From NCBI GenBank assembly GCA_036898135.1, contig CM072525.1:25015059-25079058 (forward strand): a stretch of 64,000 bases of DNA, written 5' to 3'. The translations under genes were made by a program, and so were the position numbers. Below are positions 11,840-51,370 of this stretch, in pieces. Source of the DNA: Oncomelania hupensis. Its lineage: Eukaryota > Mollusca > Gastropoda > Littorinimorpha > Pomatiopsidae. The notes beneath the pieces are model-generated. The model saw nothing but the letters and a program-made list of their open reading frames with translations. It was not told the DNA's origin and made no database searches. How positions within the stretch are numbered: the first letter of the stretch is position 1; the number at the start of each line of letters is the position of its first letter.

Positions 11840-12175
11840 TATAAAGTAAAAAGAAATGAATGAAAAAAAAACGGAAAGAAAAAGAAAAGAGAAAAAAAGT
11901 CTTTTGTACTTTCGTTTTGCTATAATATGTTGATGTCTTCTATGGTGGCAATGTTATGAACTCATGTTCTTGTACACTTTGTCGTTGAAGTCTTGATTAT
12001 TTCCTTTGCTTTTCGTTCTTGTTATATATGTATTCAGAAGCAAACAATTTTTTTGGTCGTTAATGTTTATATCTGTACACTGTTGGCAAGAGCAGAGGGA
12101 GGTGGACCATTATTGTAGGGGTTATGGCCTGTCAGTTAAAAAAACCCACTTCAGTGTCAGTGTCAGTGTCAGTGT

Positions 12176-12214
<39 letters not shown>

Positions 12215-12720
12215 TCTTTCTCTCTGTCTCTCTCTTTCTCTCTGTCTCTGTCTCTCTCTCTCCTTTCTCACCCCCTCGTGTGATGATGACAATGGTGATA
12301 ATGTCCCACCGACCCACCCCAGTGGAAAAGCCTTTGTCTGACACACGGATAACCCAAGCTCCAATCCCACGGTGGCGATATTTCACTGTTGACGAAGTCC
12401 GTGGATTCACCATCCACAACTCTTTATCTCTAGCTATTAAAATATCGATCAAACCCCACTACCATTGGACAAGCCAGAACCAGGTTGCAAAGATAGACTG
12501 TCAGGTCGCAGTGATACGTTCTTCCCAGGCGGGGCCCCCTTGGGCACCAACCGTCATCGTGATTCACAGCTTCTAAATCAGAGTATCAGGGACATCCCGA
12601 ACATCGCGGATACAACTTGTAGGTATGAAGAATAAGATGAAGAAGTATGTTTTATTAACGTCTACTAAAACCAAAAGGTCGTTCGAAACGACATGTATAT
12701 ATACAAAATTTTATTTTTAT

Positions 12721-12739
<19 letters not shown>
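11840..12739. other. Unassigned, with (CAGTGT)n and (CT)n
   Basis: Four GTCAGT units at 12154-12178 lead into an interrupted (CT)n tract to about 12262. No gene supported. Confidence 0.55.
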
Positions 12740-12751
<12 letters not shown>

Positions 12752-13186
12752 TATTTATTTAATCGTTCTTATATAGCGCTTTTCCAGCTCAAGAGCTGCT
12801 CAAAGCGCTGGCCGATACAGGATCTAACTCAAGGCGCCCGAGACGCCCACCCGCAGCCTTTGGGCGCATGGTCTGACGCCCGGACAACTGAGCACAATCC
12901 TGGGCAGCCAGGGATGGGGGAGAAGGACCTAGGTGCATGCTGGGTGTTTTCTTGTCACCGGCACTCACCCGTCTAGGACATGAGCGTCAGGATCTTTAAA
13001 GTCCGTTATGATGGAATGTATGCGATACAGACTAGACCTCGGTTTATACTCTCATCCGAAGGAGTAGGAAAACAGGAGTAAAGTGTCTTTCCCAGGGACA
13101 CAACACAATGGCCCGGCCAGGGCTCGAACCCGGGACCTTCCGATCCGCAAGCCGAAGCACTACCATTAGACCACAGTGCCTCCAAA
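12740..13186 (-). mobile_element. SINE family 2, long tRNA-headed, full-length
   Basis: On the minus strand it starts with a tRNA-like head (GTGGTCTAATGGTAGTGC, then GGTTCGAGCCC) and runs for about 450 bases to GCGCTATATAAGAACGATTAA and a (TAAA)n-type tail. Body text TTTAAAGATCCTGACGCTCATG is shared with 41790, 43850 and 46450. Confidence 0.8.
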
Positions 13187-13462
13187 AGCGATTAAAAAGT
13201 AAATAAAGGAACAACGGTAGGACGGTGAAATTGAGTACACAGTAGGCTTAAACATACACAGGAGATTATTTACATAAGAAGAGCTATATACACGGTTACA
13301 ATGACAACACTCACGGGCATTGTATTTTCAAAATATTAATAAAATATAAATAATGAAATAAAAGCGTGCATACACTTGTACTTGCAAACAATAACGCACA
13401 CACACTGAACAACAGAATCGTTCACGTATAAGTACAATTTAGAAGAAGAAAAATAAAATAAA

Positions 13463-13527
<65 letters not shown>

Positions 13528-13538
13528 ATGATGATGAC

Positions 13539-13572
<34 letters not shown>

Positions 13573-13664
13573 ATGATGATGATAATGATAATGATGATGA
13601 TAATGATAATGACGACAACAACGACAACGATGACGATGATGACGTAGCGAATACTTTGACTCAC
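13187..13664. repeat. Compound (TAC)n-(GAT)n microsatellite beside exon 9
   Basis: (TAC)n at about 13465-13527 passes into (GAT)n to about 13640, only about 25 bases from the exon 9 donor. Confidence 0.9.
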
Positions 13665-40092
<26,428 letters not shown>

Positions 40093-40440
40093 CTGAAAAC
40101 ACACACTACCATCATTGACATTGCGTGATCCAACTATGACCGCATAAAGGTGACAGTACTCCAAAATCTCACAAATCTGAATCTAGTCTTAAATATAAAG
40201 CGTAGACTCGGATATTATACACTAGATCAGCAACTGACATTCTACGCAAGCGACGACGACAACAAAAACGACTACGACGACGATGATGATGATTGATGAT
40301 GGTGATGATGATGATGACGACGATGATGATGATGATGATAATAACAACGATGATAACGACGGCGACGAAGAATAAATAGAAAAAGATGATGGAAGAATAT
40401 GTTGATGACGATGGTGATGATAAATGAAGTGTTGCTCCAC
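40093..40440. other. Sequence upstream of coding exon 1
   Basis: Begins with an intron end (polypyrimidine then cag on the minus strand) and holds a degenerate (GAT)n at 40280-40420. The 5' UTR exon and promoter were not identified. Confidence 0.5.
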
Positions 40441-41170
40441 CGCCGTAGCTCAAGTGGTAGAGCGTTCGCCTGGCACGCGCACCCCTTGGGGTCATGAGCA
40501 ATCTTGCCACTGTAGATTGTTCTAACCTATAAAGGGAAAAGTGAAAGCCCCAGTTGAAAACCTGTCTTTCCTTTGTAGGAATGACCGATTCACTGCGGCA
40601 ACAGTACCCCCGTTGGAGTGCCGGGGGTTTCAGTATAAATAGTATCCCCACTTTATGGAAATTTAGTGCTTTAAATTCCCACTGTCGCTGTCTTCCTCAT
40701 TTACTCTTTCCCATTCCTTGTCTGTTCTATCACTCTGCTATACTATCTTCTTCTTCGCTAGATCAATGACCTACCTTTTTTTCTTGAAAACTCTTCCTGG
40801 ACAAGACTCCTTGCTTGTGTATGAGGTCTGTTGGATAAGCTTGGGAGTGTTGGACGCTTTCTGCCGGGTGGTCACTAGGGCTTCCTATGATGTAATTACT
40901 TAGCAATATAGGCATTTTATATGTATGTGTTTTGTTGATGATTTATAATGATGTTTGTATTCTATTTTGTTTTTGTAACCGGGGGTTCGAGTAGTTGGGG
41001 TAAAGCCTCAGCCGTCCCCTCCGTGGGATGTCTTTATTGTAAAGTGACTGGCCGGTGGAGGGCATTCAATTTTCCCACTAGGGTTGTTTCAGCAGATCTT
41101 TTATGCGGATCGGGGGTTGTCCGGTCCTGATTTGGCTCGGAAGAGTCCGCTGGACCTAAAGCAACAATCA
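40441..41170 (+). mobile_element. Long repeat family 4 with a tRNA-like head
   Basis: Begins GCCGTAGCTCAAGTGGTAGA like SINE family 1, then a different body of about 680 bases ending GGACCTAAAGCAA plus (CAAT)n. The body recurs at 16150-16710 and 63930-64000. Unusually long for a SINE. No protein coding seen. Confidence 0.7.
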
Positions 41171-41185
41171 ATCAATCAAAGCCTG

Positions 41186-41375
41186 GCACGCCGATAACCC
41201 AGATTCGAATCCCGTTGTGGGCGATATAAAATGTGGCCATTTTCACTATCTATTTTAGCAGTATGATTGCTCTGATGGTTCAGTGTTGATTCATGTCCAT
41301 ACCCCTCTTTCCCTGGGATGGTTTTCTCCGTCTGCTATATCGCCAATGGTGGGTGTAGACGTTAAACCTCAATGT
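41186..41375 (+). mobile_element. SINE family 1, nearly complete
   Basis: B-box AGATTCGAATCCCG at 41200-41213, then the body with GCAGTATGATTGCTCTGATG and the ending TATCGCCAATGGTGGGTGTA. This is the best template for the family in the window. Confidence 0.75.
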
Positions 41376-41784
41376 TCAACACATGAAGTGATGGACGAGG
41401 GCGACGGAGAAGAAGAAGAAGAAGAAGAAGAAGATTTGCTCCAGGACGGGAGAGGAAATATCGACATGTTATTGATGTGGCCCATGAAAGACCTGAGAAC
41501 TGCTGTAGATTGTACAACCTGGTCATTGTGGTCCAGTGGTAATGGTGGATTTTTAAAAAAAATCGGTCTAGTCTAATAATATAACAACTCTTCTTGTTCT
41601 TCTCGGGTTAAGCATCCACAATCAGCACTTTGATTTATTTGCTGCAATCAGATTACTTTTTATTGGTCATCTAATCAACATTAATGCGCCATTTCTTTTC
41701 GTCGTTGTCCACAAGCCCATACATACATCGGATAAGCGTATAAGCCGAGGGAAGTATAGTAAGTGAACGCATGCATTCTATCGA
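41376..41784. other. Unassigned
   Basis: Short (GAA)n at 41408-41433; no gene supported. Confidence 0.5.
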
Positions 41785-42025
41785 ACGGACTTTAAAGATC
41801 CTGACGCTCATGTCCTAGACGGGTAAGAGCGGCTAAACATAAACACCCAGCACGCACTATGTCTTTTCTTCCCCATCCCCGGTCGCCCAGGATTGTGCTC
41901 AGTTGCCTGGACGTCAGGCGATGCACCCAAAAGCTGCAAGCGGGCGTCTCGGTCGGCTTGTGTTAGATCCAGCACCTTGAGCAGGTCTTCAGCTGGAAAA
42001 ACGCTATACAAGAACAATTAAATCC
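41785..42025 (+). mobile_element. SINE family 2, 5'-truncated
   Basis: Starts ACGGACTTTAAAGATCCTGA and ends GCTATACAAGAACAATTAAA just before LINE copy G. Confidence 0.75.
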
Positions 42026-42455
42026 TATCCTATCCTATCCCGTAACTCGGAGGTCGTAGGGGCACCACAGAAGATCGTTTAACCAGCATACTTCATCTTT
42101 CCCTGTCCTCAGCAACCCTGATGTTTCGCTCATTTTCAAACCAGTCCATTCTCGAATGTTGTCCTCCCACCTCTTTTTCGGTCTCCCTCTTCTTCTACCT
42201 CCTTGCACTGTACCTTGCAGGATGGCAGGACCTGATGCTCTGATGACGTGGCCATACCATCAGAGTTTCCGTTTTTTCACCACTGTGAGCAGGTCATCGT
42301 GTTGTCCAATGGCTTGTGTGATGGTCTGTCGGACTTCGTCGTTGGTGATGTGCTGGGTATAGGAAATGCCCAGAAGTCTTCTGTAGCACCTCATCTACAT
42401 GCTTTGTATTCTTCGTTGTAGATCCGCTGTGAGCGTCCCTAGGAAGATGGAGGTG
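42026..42455 (-). mobile_element. LINE copy G, 3' fragment
   Basis: Starts with (TATCC)n at 42026-42040 and then follows the same 3' sequence as copies A-C for about 400 bases, with a short deletion near 42222. Confidence 0.8.
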
Positions 42456-42944
42456 ACAAGGGAACGATTAAATATATATATAAAATGTCAGCGCGCAATA
42501 AGGGATGCCCTTGTAAAGGTAAATAGTTGTTCTGCTATAGCGCAACGGAAAAGCTCAGAGTGCTGCTCAAGGCCCTTGAAAAAAAAAACAACCAACAAAT
42601 CAACAACTGAGAAACTAACTGAAATTATCCAACACGTCAACTTTCAGCATCCAGCGCACCTACTAGCGCCTTGTACAACTGGGCTACATCACCTCACTGG
42701 ACCTAGATATATGCGTGTGTATATGTTGAGCCTGTCGCCTGCTCTCTTTGACAGCGTGACTAGGTTATTTAGCGTGCAACTGCGGCGACAAGCAGAGGAG
42801 GAATGAAACACAGTAAAAAAAAAATTATGAAAATAGTCGACTTCCCAGAAAAACTTAATTTAATTAAGAGAAACGATCCAAGACTGGATCATAGTTTCGC
42901 TGGTAGTAAGAGTGTTGAATGAACAATAAAGTGTAAAGTCCACA

Positions 42945-43060
42945 TCCAGCACTGGCCATAGGGCAGACGGGAAAAAACCATCCCATGGAAAAGGGGCTTA
43001 TACCCAAATCAACACTGAATTACCAGAACAATCTTACTGCTAAGACGGACAGTGCAAAAG
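42945..43060 (-). mobile_element. SINE family 1, body fragment
   Basis: Reverse copy: CATCCCATGG, CAACACTGAATTACCAGAAC and CTAAGACGGACAGTG correspond to the body of the 41186 copy. Confidence 0.65.
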
Positions 43061-43837
43061 GGCCCTCCTCCTCTTCCCCCCCCTCTCTTTCTCCTCTTTT
43101 CTCTCCTCCCCCCCAAAAAAATCCAGTAGTTCAATAACATCCATTAAATGTTATTAACAGGAGCAGACAGCTCAAAGCTTCTTAGCTAACTATATAGTTC
43201 ACAACATTTACCTGCAAATAAATGTTAAGCACTAAGCACACTGCGTATCTGAGGCTTGAAGTGGCTTGCGTTCGTCTCTCCCAATGTAAGCTTCAGCGAG
43301 TCTCAGCTACGCAGTGTGTGCTTTAGATTCACGGGCATGCTAAAACTAATGAGTTTCCCACTCCCTAGCAAACACACTATACTAGAACTATCGATGTTTA
43401 TGTAAATATGCAGCAGACACATTTAGTACTCACTAGCTGACAAGAGTTTGTGTGTGTGTGTGTTTGTGTGCGTATGTGTGTGTGTGTGTGTGTGTAACTA
43501 GCTGACAAGAGTTTGTATGTATGTGTGTGTGTGGGGGGGAGGGTGAAGAGGGAATTTGTATCAAAGAAAAAAAAAGGCTTTCGGTAATGACTGTTAAGAT
43601 GATTAAATCCCCTCGCCGCTCAACTCCTTTTTTTAACCATTGTATTGTATTATATTGTACTGTATGTACTGTATTGTATTGTACTGTATTATACTGTACT
43701 GTATTGTACTTATTGTATTGTACTGTATTGTATTGTACTGTATTATCCTGTAGAGCAGATTCTCGTTGGGTATCGTATAATAGCGCATTTTATTCTGAAA
43801 AGAGTATACACAGAGGTTTAGTCTGAGCACCCAGGCA
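43061..43837. repeat. Microsatellites: (GT)n and a pentanucleotide array
   Basis: (GT)n near 43448-43530 and TATTG/TACTG units at about 43640-43745. Otherwise unassigned. Confidence 0.8.
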
Positions 43838-44118
43838 CTCCATCATACGTACTTTAAAGATCTTGACGTTCATAGCCTATACACGTGAGTGCCAGATGCA
43901 ACAACAACAACAACAACAACAACAACTAAAGACTCAGCAAGCACTAGGTCCTATTCCATATCGATCGTTGAAGGAAGCTCAGTTATGCGGGGCGTTAGAT
44001 TATGTGCATCTAGCTAGCAGCATGCAATGTGGTGTGTTTGGGCAACTTGAATTAAATCCAATCGTCGGCCAGTGCCTTGAGCAGACATTGAGCTGGAATA
44101 GCACTATATAAAGAGCAA
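43838..44118 (+). mobile_element. SINE family 2, diverged copy with an (AAC)n insertion
   Basis: Shares CTTTAAAGATCTTGACG and the end CTGGAATAGCACTATATAAA. An (AAC)n run at about 43899-43925 replaces part of the body. Confidence 0.55.
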
Positions 44119-45479
44119 TCCAAATAGCCAATTGACTGTTTGGTTTCTCACTGACTCACAGACTGCATGAAGCCTAGAGAAACTTGCTTTGAGCGAGCTC
44201 AAAAAGGCGACAATGGCCCCGATGACCTAATCCGGTCTCTGGGAATTCTCCGGCGATCCAGCATGGCAAGCACAACTGCCAAACGACTATCGATTGCCCC
44301 TCCCCTCTTTCACCCGCCCTACTCTCCTTACAACCACTAACCAGCTCCATAAACGGATTTCTCTCCAGAGCATCGTCTTCTGTTTGTTGTTTCTCCTTCT
44401 CACATTCCCCGCTGACTGTGACACGGAGATATGTAGGTTGTATTTTTCTTTAAAAGAAACCCTTTTGTAGAGACAATCACACCAATCACACCGCATTCTA
44501 CCAAAGAGGAAAACAAGTAGATCAAATCTGGTAAGCGTAAAAAATAAAGGCCTGGCAGAGTGACCTTACCACCCGTGATCGAATTATGTGCCTTATTTAG
44601 TTGAACTTTGTCATTTTTAGTTTTGACAGACTGACTGAATTCTTTAATCGTTCCGCTGGGGCGACAATTATGGATCCCACGACTCTTGCGCGTCAACTGA
44701 GCATTCTACAGACTGAGCTAATTTAATTTGAAATTTTAACATGGAGGATGGAGATAAAGAGGAAGAGTGGGGGAAGTAGTGGGGGGGGGGATGAGGAGGG
44801 GTTAAGAGAATTTCCTTAAATTAGTTTTTCCCCATTTGCCACACAGGACAGCGACACAGTACTAAAGAGGAACCAGGTTGATATGTTTTGAAAGATGACC
44901 CAGATCTGTTGGTTTGATAAAACAAGGGCTGTCTCCCAGCCGAAAAGAGTAAATGATATTTGATTCCCTCCCTCCTCTCCCCCCCCCTCATTACCCAACA
45001 TTTACAAACGCTAGCCTCACTAGCCCTCTTGATTGCTTCACGTATTGACTTCTGCAGTTTTACTTCAACTTTGATTTGTGTTGTGTTTGATTGGAAATTT
45101 AAATATCATGAAATTGTGGTACAAATAACAAAACATTTTATATAAAAGTAAAATAATGTATAACTAGTGTGAACATGAACATTTTATATAAAAGTAAAAT
45201 AATGTATAACGAGTGTGAACATTGAAATTTTACTAGTTGTTAGCTTGTCAATGTTTGCATTACAAAAAAAGTGTTTAAAATATTTTTGTTATTTGCTGAG
45301 ATGCAATGTGCGTAACGAATTCTCCTTTGTAGGTAATGAAGTCGTGTTGACTTGACTTGATTTGACTTGACATTGCTGATGAAGAACGCTGTTTAAAGGA
45401 TCAAACTAATTATTACAGAAGCTGGCGTTAGGCTTGTTACTACGCTGAAACAGGTTCACATTAATTACTTTGTCCTTGC
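44119..45479. other. Unassigned, with a 47-base tandem duplication
   Basis: ACATTTTATATAAAAGTAAA occurs at 45132 and 45179. No gene supported. Confidence 0.5.
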
Positions 45480-46118
45480 TTTTTCACATCCCGCATACAA
45501 CAATGGCAACAGCAAATGTTTTTTCTACAAAACTGTTAAATTACAGTTTGGTCGTGAAAAGTATATATCTCAATTACCTGATATTTATATTCATACTTTG
45601 ATAAAATTTCGTTGTTCAGATCATAAGCTACAAATAGAATTAGGAAGGCGGGAAGGTGTAACAAGGAAAGAAAGATTTTGTAAGGACTGCAATATGGGTT
45701 CAATTGGGGATGAATTTCACTTTATTTTTGAGTGTCCAAAACACAAGCATATTCGACAAATGTTTATATGTAGTAAATATTTATCGTGCAAGTCAATGTT
45801 TAACTTGTGTCATTTGTTTCGGGAAAGAAAACATGTGTTACTAAAATTGAGTAAATTTATAAAATTAGGAAAGGGCGTATACTAATAATATTAACAATAT
45901 TAGCAAAATGTTATTGTTGTAAATGTTAAAGTGGAATGTTAGTAATGTTGCTGTTATTTTTATTTTATTTTTATTTTTATTTTTATTTTATTTTTTTTAT
46001 TTTATTTTTTTTTTAACAACCGCTTTATGATTGTTATGCTTATGTTTTTGTATCCTCCACACCCCAAAAGGGGCGATTAATGGGATTAAATCTTGAATCT
46101 TGAATCTTGAATCTTGAA
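45480..46118 (+). mobile_element. 3' end of a zinc-knuckle LINE with (TTGAATC)n tail
   Basis: An ORF (45598-45885) has FCKDCNMGSIGDEFHFIFECP, the same zinc-knuckle-like tail as at 9290. It is followed by a 3' UTR with a T-rich stretch and ends in TTGAATC repeats at about 46088-46118, which mark the element end. Confidence 0.6.
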
Positions 46119-46396
46119 CACATTATAAATTATCTATACATAATATAAAATTTCTTTTTTAAAAACATAAAGGGAGAAATTAGTAAAAGGAGCACAAAAC
46201 ATAGAAAGGAATGATGATGAAGAAGATGATGATGATGATGATAATTATGATGATGATAATGATGATGATAAAGATGACGATGATGATGATGACGACGACT
46301 TGTAGATCGACGAAATTCCATGTCATTGTTATTGTTGTTGTTGTTGCATCAATTTTTATTCATCAGATTAACATAAGTTGTACTGATAATTTTACT

Positions 46397-46717
46397 CCTT
46401 CGGATGAGAGTATAAACCGAGGTCTAGTCTGTGTCGCATACATTCCATCAAAACGGACTTTAAAGATCCTGACGCTCATGTCCTAGACGGGTGAGTGCCG
46501 GTGACAAGAACACACCCAGCATGCACCTAGGTCCTTCTCCCCATCCCTGGCTGCCCAGGATTGTGCTCAGTTGTCCGGGCGTCAGACCATGCGCCCAAAG
46601 GCTGCGGGTGGGCGTCTCGGGCGGCTTGAGTTAGATCCTGTATAGGCCAGCGCCTTGAGCAGCTCTTGAGCTGGAAAAGCGCTACATAAGAACGATTAAA
46701 TAAATAAATAAATAAAT
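46397..46717 (+). mobile_element. SINE family 2, 5'-truncated, well kept
   Basis: From CTCCTTCGGATGAGAGTATA to GCGCTACATAAGAACGATTA and an (AAAT)n tail. It matches 12740-13100 in reverse over its whole length. Confidence 0.8.
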
Positions 46718-48434
46718 AAAATAATTCCATGTCATAAAGTCATGCTCAGTGCGCACAAAATAGTGTCTCATCCATAAACCTTTTTACTTTTTTTTAATTG
46801 CGTAGCAGAGACATAATATCTAACAATCTGAAATTGAAAGAAAACACGCAAGCGAGCCACCCCGGAGAAGACACATACAAAGGTCTCCTTCACAATAACC
46901 TCTCCCCCACCTCCCCCTAACAGCCTACCTCCATCCCCTAATCGTCCATCTTCCCCCACCTATCCACCCACCCCTTCCTCCCCCACTGCCTTAGGTAAGC
47001 CCCCAAACAATACTCTATTCATGATACTGTTTTTTTTTTCCTTTTCGATTGTCACCGTTGTCGTTAATTTGGTTGTATGTTATTTTGTACCCCTTGCCTC
47101 CTTGAAGGACCTGGAATTAAACTTTTGCCTTGCCTTTCCTTGTCTTGCCTTGTCCACAGGCTAGAAACCAATGGCGCCTGAAAGGGGTGGGATCGACCCC
47201 GCCTCCGTGCGTTATGTTTCTCTGATTATTATTTATTTCGGACGACATCTCTGGTGTTTTCAACGGGTACTCAGGTTTGCTCACCCAGCAAATGTTCAAA
47301 AATACAACTAATATTAGGTAGGTTTGGTTTGGGCACACCACATGCTGCGACTACGCCTTCCCCAGGAGAGGCGGCCCAGACTCCCCCCCCCCTCCCCCAA
47401 AATGGACAATAAAGTGTCAAAAATCAATTTTAAAAAATTATTAGGTACGCCAAAAAAAAGGTTGAAAAAAATCATAATGAAATAAATAAATAGTAAATAA
47501 AAAAATTAAAAAAAAAGAAATTAGCAATAGTCTTCCATCCCAACTTTAGTTCACTCCACCCTAACGCAAAACTTAGAACTCTTTACAAAATAAAAACATG
47601 TTGCTAACAGACTCGAAAGACATTAAAACGTATGTAAATGAAAAGCAAGAAAATGGCAATAAGCCACTCCCAAAGTTTACCCCCCAAAGTAAGATCCGCC
47701 GCTCGCCACTTATTCTAAATCAAAATATGTCTGAAACGCTACCAAAGAAACCTATTACTATGTATGCAAAACAACAACAACAACAACAGACAGACAGAAA
47801 CAGCAAGAACCCCATCCAACTCAGCTCTCCTAACGCAAAACATATAATTCCAAATAGAAATGGTGTACACTAGATTTATTAGTGAGATGAATTTTTGAAC
47901 AGGTTAATAAAGAGAAGAGTGGGTGTGTGTACTACGTGCGGGTGCGAGGGTACGTCTTTGAAAGAGGGAGTGGGAGAGAATGAGAGAGAGAGACAGAGAC
48001 AGACAGATAGAAAGAGACAGAAAGAGACAGAAAGAGATAATGATGCGTAAAATGTAATTTTAGCTCATAGAATGAGAGAGAGAGACAGAGAGAGACAGAG
48101 AGAGAGACACAGAGAGAGAGAGAGAGAGAGAGACAGAGAAAGGGGGAGAGAGGCAAAGACAGGGAGAGAGACAGAGCGAGACAGAGATAGATTATATCCG
48201 TAAGGTGTAATTTTAGGTCACCTTCTTTTAAATGTTCCAGTTTTGATTTCCCCAACTCCCTCCCAGCGCTGGGATCATGCTTTATTGTGTGGAAATGTTT
48301 AATAATTTTTCATTCCTTCATTCATAAATACACTCGAAACACATGAAAATGTATCACGTGATATTTTGTTTTTTTCCCCTCAGAAATATCTATTCAAATG
48401 TGACACAAATGGCTGTACATTAACATTAGCCCTG
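46718..48434. other. Unassigned
   Basis: Contains an interrupted (GA)n region at 47975-48190 and an open frame at 47598-47873 with no recognisable domain and a glutamine run from (CAA)n. I do not call it a gene. Confidence 0.45.
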
Positions 48435-48965
48435 AATTAGACAATGGGTCCCGACAGGAAGTCGTGTCCAGTCCCTGACAAGGTTGAAGCCTATTTGGAA
48501 GAATAGGACCATCAGTTTACACTCCAAGGTAAGGATGCTGCGCTCCCTTGTCATCTCCATCTTCCTATACTCTTGCGAAACATGGACCATCACAGGAGAT
48601 CTACAACGAAGAATACAAAGCATGGAGATGAGGTGCCACAGAAGACTTCTGGGCATTTCCTATACCCAGCTCATCACCCACGACGAAGTTCGACAGGCCA
48701 TCACACAAACCATTGGACAACACAATAACATGCTCACAGTAGTGAAGAAACGGAAACTCCGCCTCCTGCATCCAAGGCGCAATGAGGCAGAAGAACAGGG
48801 AGGTAGACAAAGAGGTGGGCCCATGGGAGGACAACATTCGAGAATGGAATGGCTTGACTCTGAGCGAAGCCATGAGGGGTGCTGAGGACAGAGAAAGATG
48901 GTGTGCACTGGTTAAACGATCATCTGTGGTGCCCCAACGACCTACGAGTTACGGGATAGGATAGG
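48435..48965 (+). mobile_element. LINE copy D, 3' fragment
   Basis: Plus-strand, about 530 bases, encoding remnants such as HSKVRMLRSLVISIFLYSCE and RRLLGISYTQLITHDEVRQA, and ending GGGATAGGATAGG at 48953-48965. Confidence 0.82.
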
Positions 48966-49194
48966 ACAAATGGCTGTATATAATTCCTTTGATGGTAATA
49001 AAGATTGGAAGAAACAAATTGAAAGTACACTGAATATTACTACATACCCACCCACCTCCACCTCCATCTGTCGCTATCATTACTCTTCAAACCAAATCTA
49101 ACACAATCCAAAGGCATCATGCAGTACTGTTATGTATGGCAATAAAAATCAAGAAATTAGCACCTGTCCTTATTCCATTAAAAAGATGATGATT

Positions 49195-49233
<39 letters not shown>

Positions 49234-51169
49234 TAGGCCGGTAGTGCGCAGAACTCCATGTCACAGAGTCATGGTCAAAGCGCACCTTTAGTGCCTTAGC
49301 CTTCAGGAAAGTTAGTTTCCAGTCCCTTCCTAAGCTTTCCAAATAGGAGCTCTTTTTCAGGTCCATGGAAAGGTAACTCCGGATGGGTGCTGCCACATTT
49401 ATGAAAGAGCAAACTTCTAGAGTCTTTTTATTTTCCTTTCTTACAAACCCTATGTATCTGTTCTGCGAAGTAGAAGTCTGTATCAAACACTTCGAACGAT
49501 ACTGCTATATGTGTAATTGTGTATCAAGTTATTTTCTTGTATCAATACCTCCACTCGTTCCCTTCTTAATCCCATGCACTTACGAGCAGGTCCTACCATC
49601 ATTTATCATTGAAACTGTAGCCTAGAAGGTAAGCAGTATCCATCCTCATCCCCTCTAACAACAACAGCATCAGAAACAACAACAGAAGCAGCAACAATAT
49701 AAACTACAACAACAGTAGGAGCAGCAGCAGGAGCAGCAACACCAGCTGTAATAAAAAGCAGCAGCAGCAATATCAACAACAACACACGATATCAAACGGC
49801 AACAGCAGCATTAACAACAGCAACATCATCACCACTACCACTGCAAAAATAATAACCTTAAGCTGCAGTATAGTTCTAACGAGGTACAACAGAAATAGGA
49901 TCGATGCAGCGGTGCTAGCCGACGTATGCAAATAGGCAGAAGCAGCAATTACGGGCCTTCACTGCGGACCCAGACCGACACTGCTGCAGAAAGGGATCGA
50001 ACTGCCAACACTAAGACGCTTATAATAAGAGAATATATACGTACTGACCAAAACAATAATTAGTCAACAGCACACAGGGTTTTAGAGGCAGTAGAGAAAA
50101 TAGCCATTGATAACACAATTGAGTTTCATTTTCTATTATGCAGGATTCTCCAGACAATACAGTATTCGAGGACCAATCCTTTCCCACAAAATTGTGGATC
50201 CATATAGATTAATTTACCGCACGCATCAGCAGCTTTTGAAGGCACCGGAAAATTTTTTAAAACAACAACAATAATAATAAAACTCGATGCTAATCGAGCC
50301 TTATTCCTAACTCAGACTCAAAGCGCGGCGATCTGTAACCAACGCACACCCTAACATGTTACATACACTCCTACATACAATAACAAACACATTTATCACT
50401 CAAACATGTGATGAAAAAGCAAGTCATTATTAGAAGCCGGAAAGGAAATAGAATTTTATTTTTTGAAATTTTAGATAGATTGCTTTCAGTACAATTAAAA
50501 CAAGACATTATTGTGTGGTTGTTTTAAGAAGAACACCCACAGTGAAACCTATGATAAACAAATCATGAACTCTAAAATGTAATGGGCCGGGCTAGCCCGG
50601 TCTATGTGCAACCAATCAAGTAGAGTCGGGCGCTGAACCGGGCTAGCCCGGGCAGGCCCGAGCTAAACTGTTCGACCCAAAGCGGGCAGGATGGCGTCGG
50701 GGAAGCGCACCCAATCAACGTCTGTCTAAGGGTAGCAAACTCTTTACCACTTCGAATAAAGAATATGTCGTCCTTTTTTGATGACTAATGTTGCACTTGA
50801 TTGTAGATATGGCCTGATCACGTGGCGGCTTAGCCCGCAGAAAAAGCAAGCAAGAAGCACTCACTATGACTCTACTTGCTAAAGAGAAATGTATTCACAA
50901 TAGAACTCGCAAGTGCTACCAACTGCAATCACTACTTATGAATAATGTATTCTCAAAAGATTTTTTTAATTCTCCCTTTTTATCCTAAACAATCAAACTG
51001 ATTAAAATGTAATTCCATTAAACAAATTGAATGCAGTTTCTGCAAGCACTTTCATTAAAAGGTTGACAGAGCTCTAAGCGTACTGTAAGCGGAAAAAGAA
51101 GGAGAAATAAGAAGGAGGAGACGACTTCAGATGCAGACATCACAGGCACACAGAGCTTCAAAGGTAAAG
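48966..51169. other. Unassigned, with simple repeats
   Basis: (GAT)n at 49185-49232, CAA/CAG-rich sequence at 49655-49850, and a C+G-rich stretch near 50583-50700 with two CCGGGCTAGCCCGG palindromes. Confidence 0.5.
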
Positions 51170-51370
51170 GTTCTCCCGTATGCTATTAGGTGGTTAGGGA
51201 GACAGGCGGCTGGAACCATTTTTCTCTGGGCCAGCTTATTGAGGGCGGTGCTCCTCTCCCCTCCCTCGCTGCCTTAACTCCCATGGTTGTAAATGGAGAC
51301 AGTTACCAATTCACAGCTGGGTGGATTGGGGTATGTTTTTTAACTTGTTTCATTCTATGTGTGTCGTTTG
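51170..51370 (+). repeat. Possible SINE-like body fragment
   Basis: GGAGACAGTTACCAATTCAC and AGCTGGGTGGATTGGGG resemble the body of tRNA-derived SINEs widespread in marine invertebrates. No second copy in this window, so it is tentative. Confidence 0.3.

Noticed and set aside
43633..43830. Open frames in the TATTG/TACTG array
   Set aside because: Simple-repeat translation.
47598..47873. 91-codon open frame
   Set aside because: Lysine- and asparagine-rich text in an A-rich region with a (CAA)n run; no domain or splice support.
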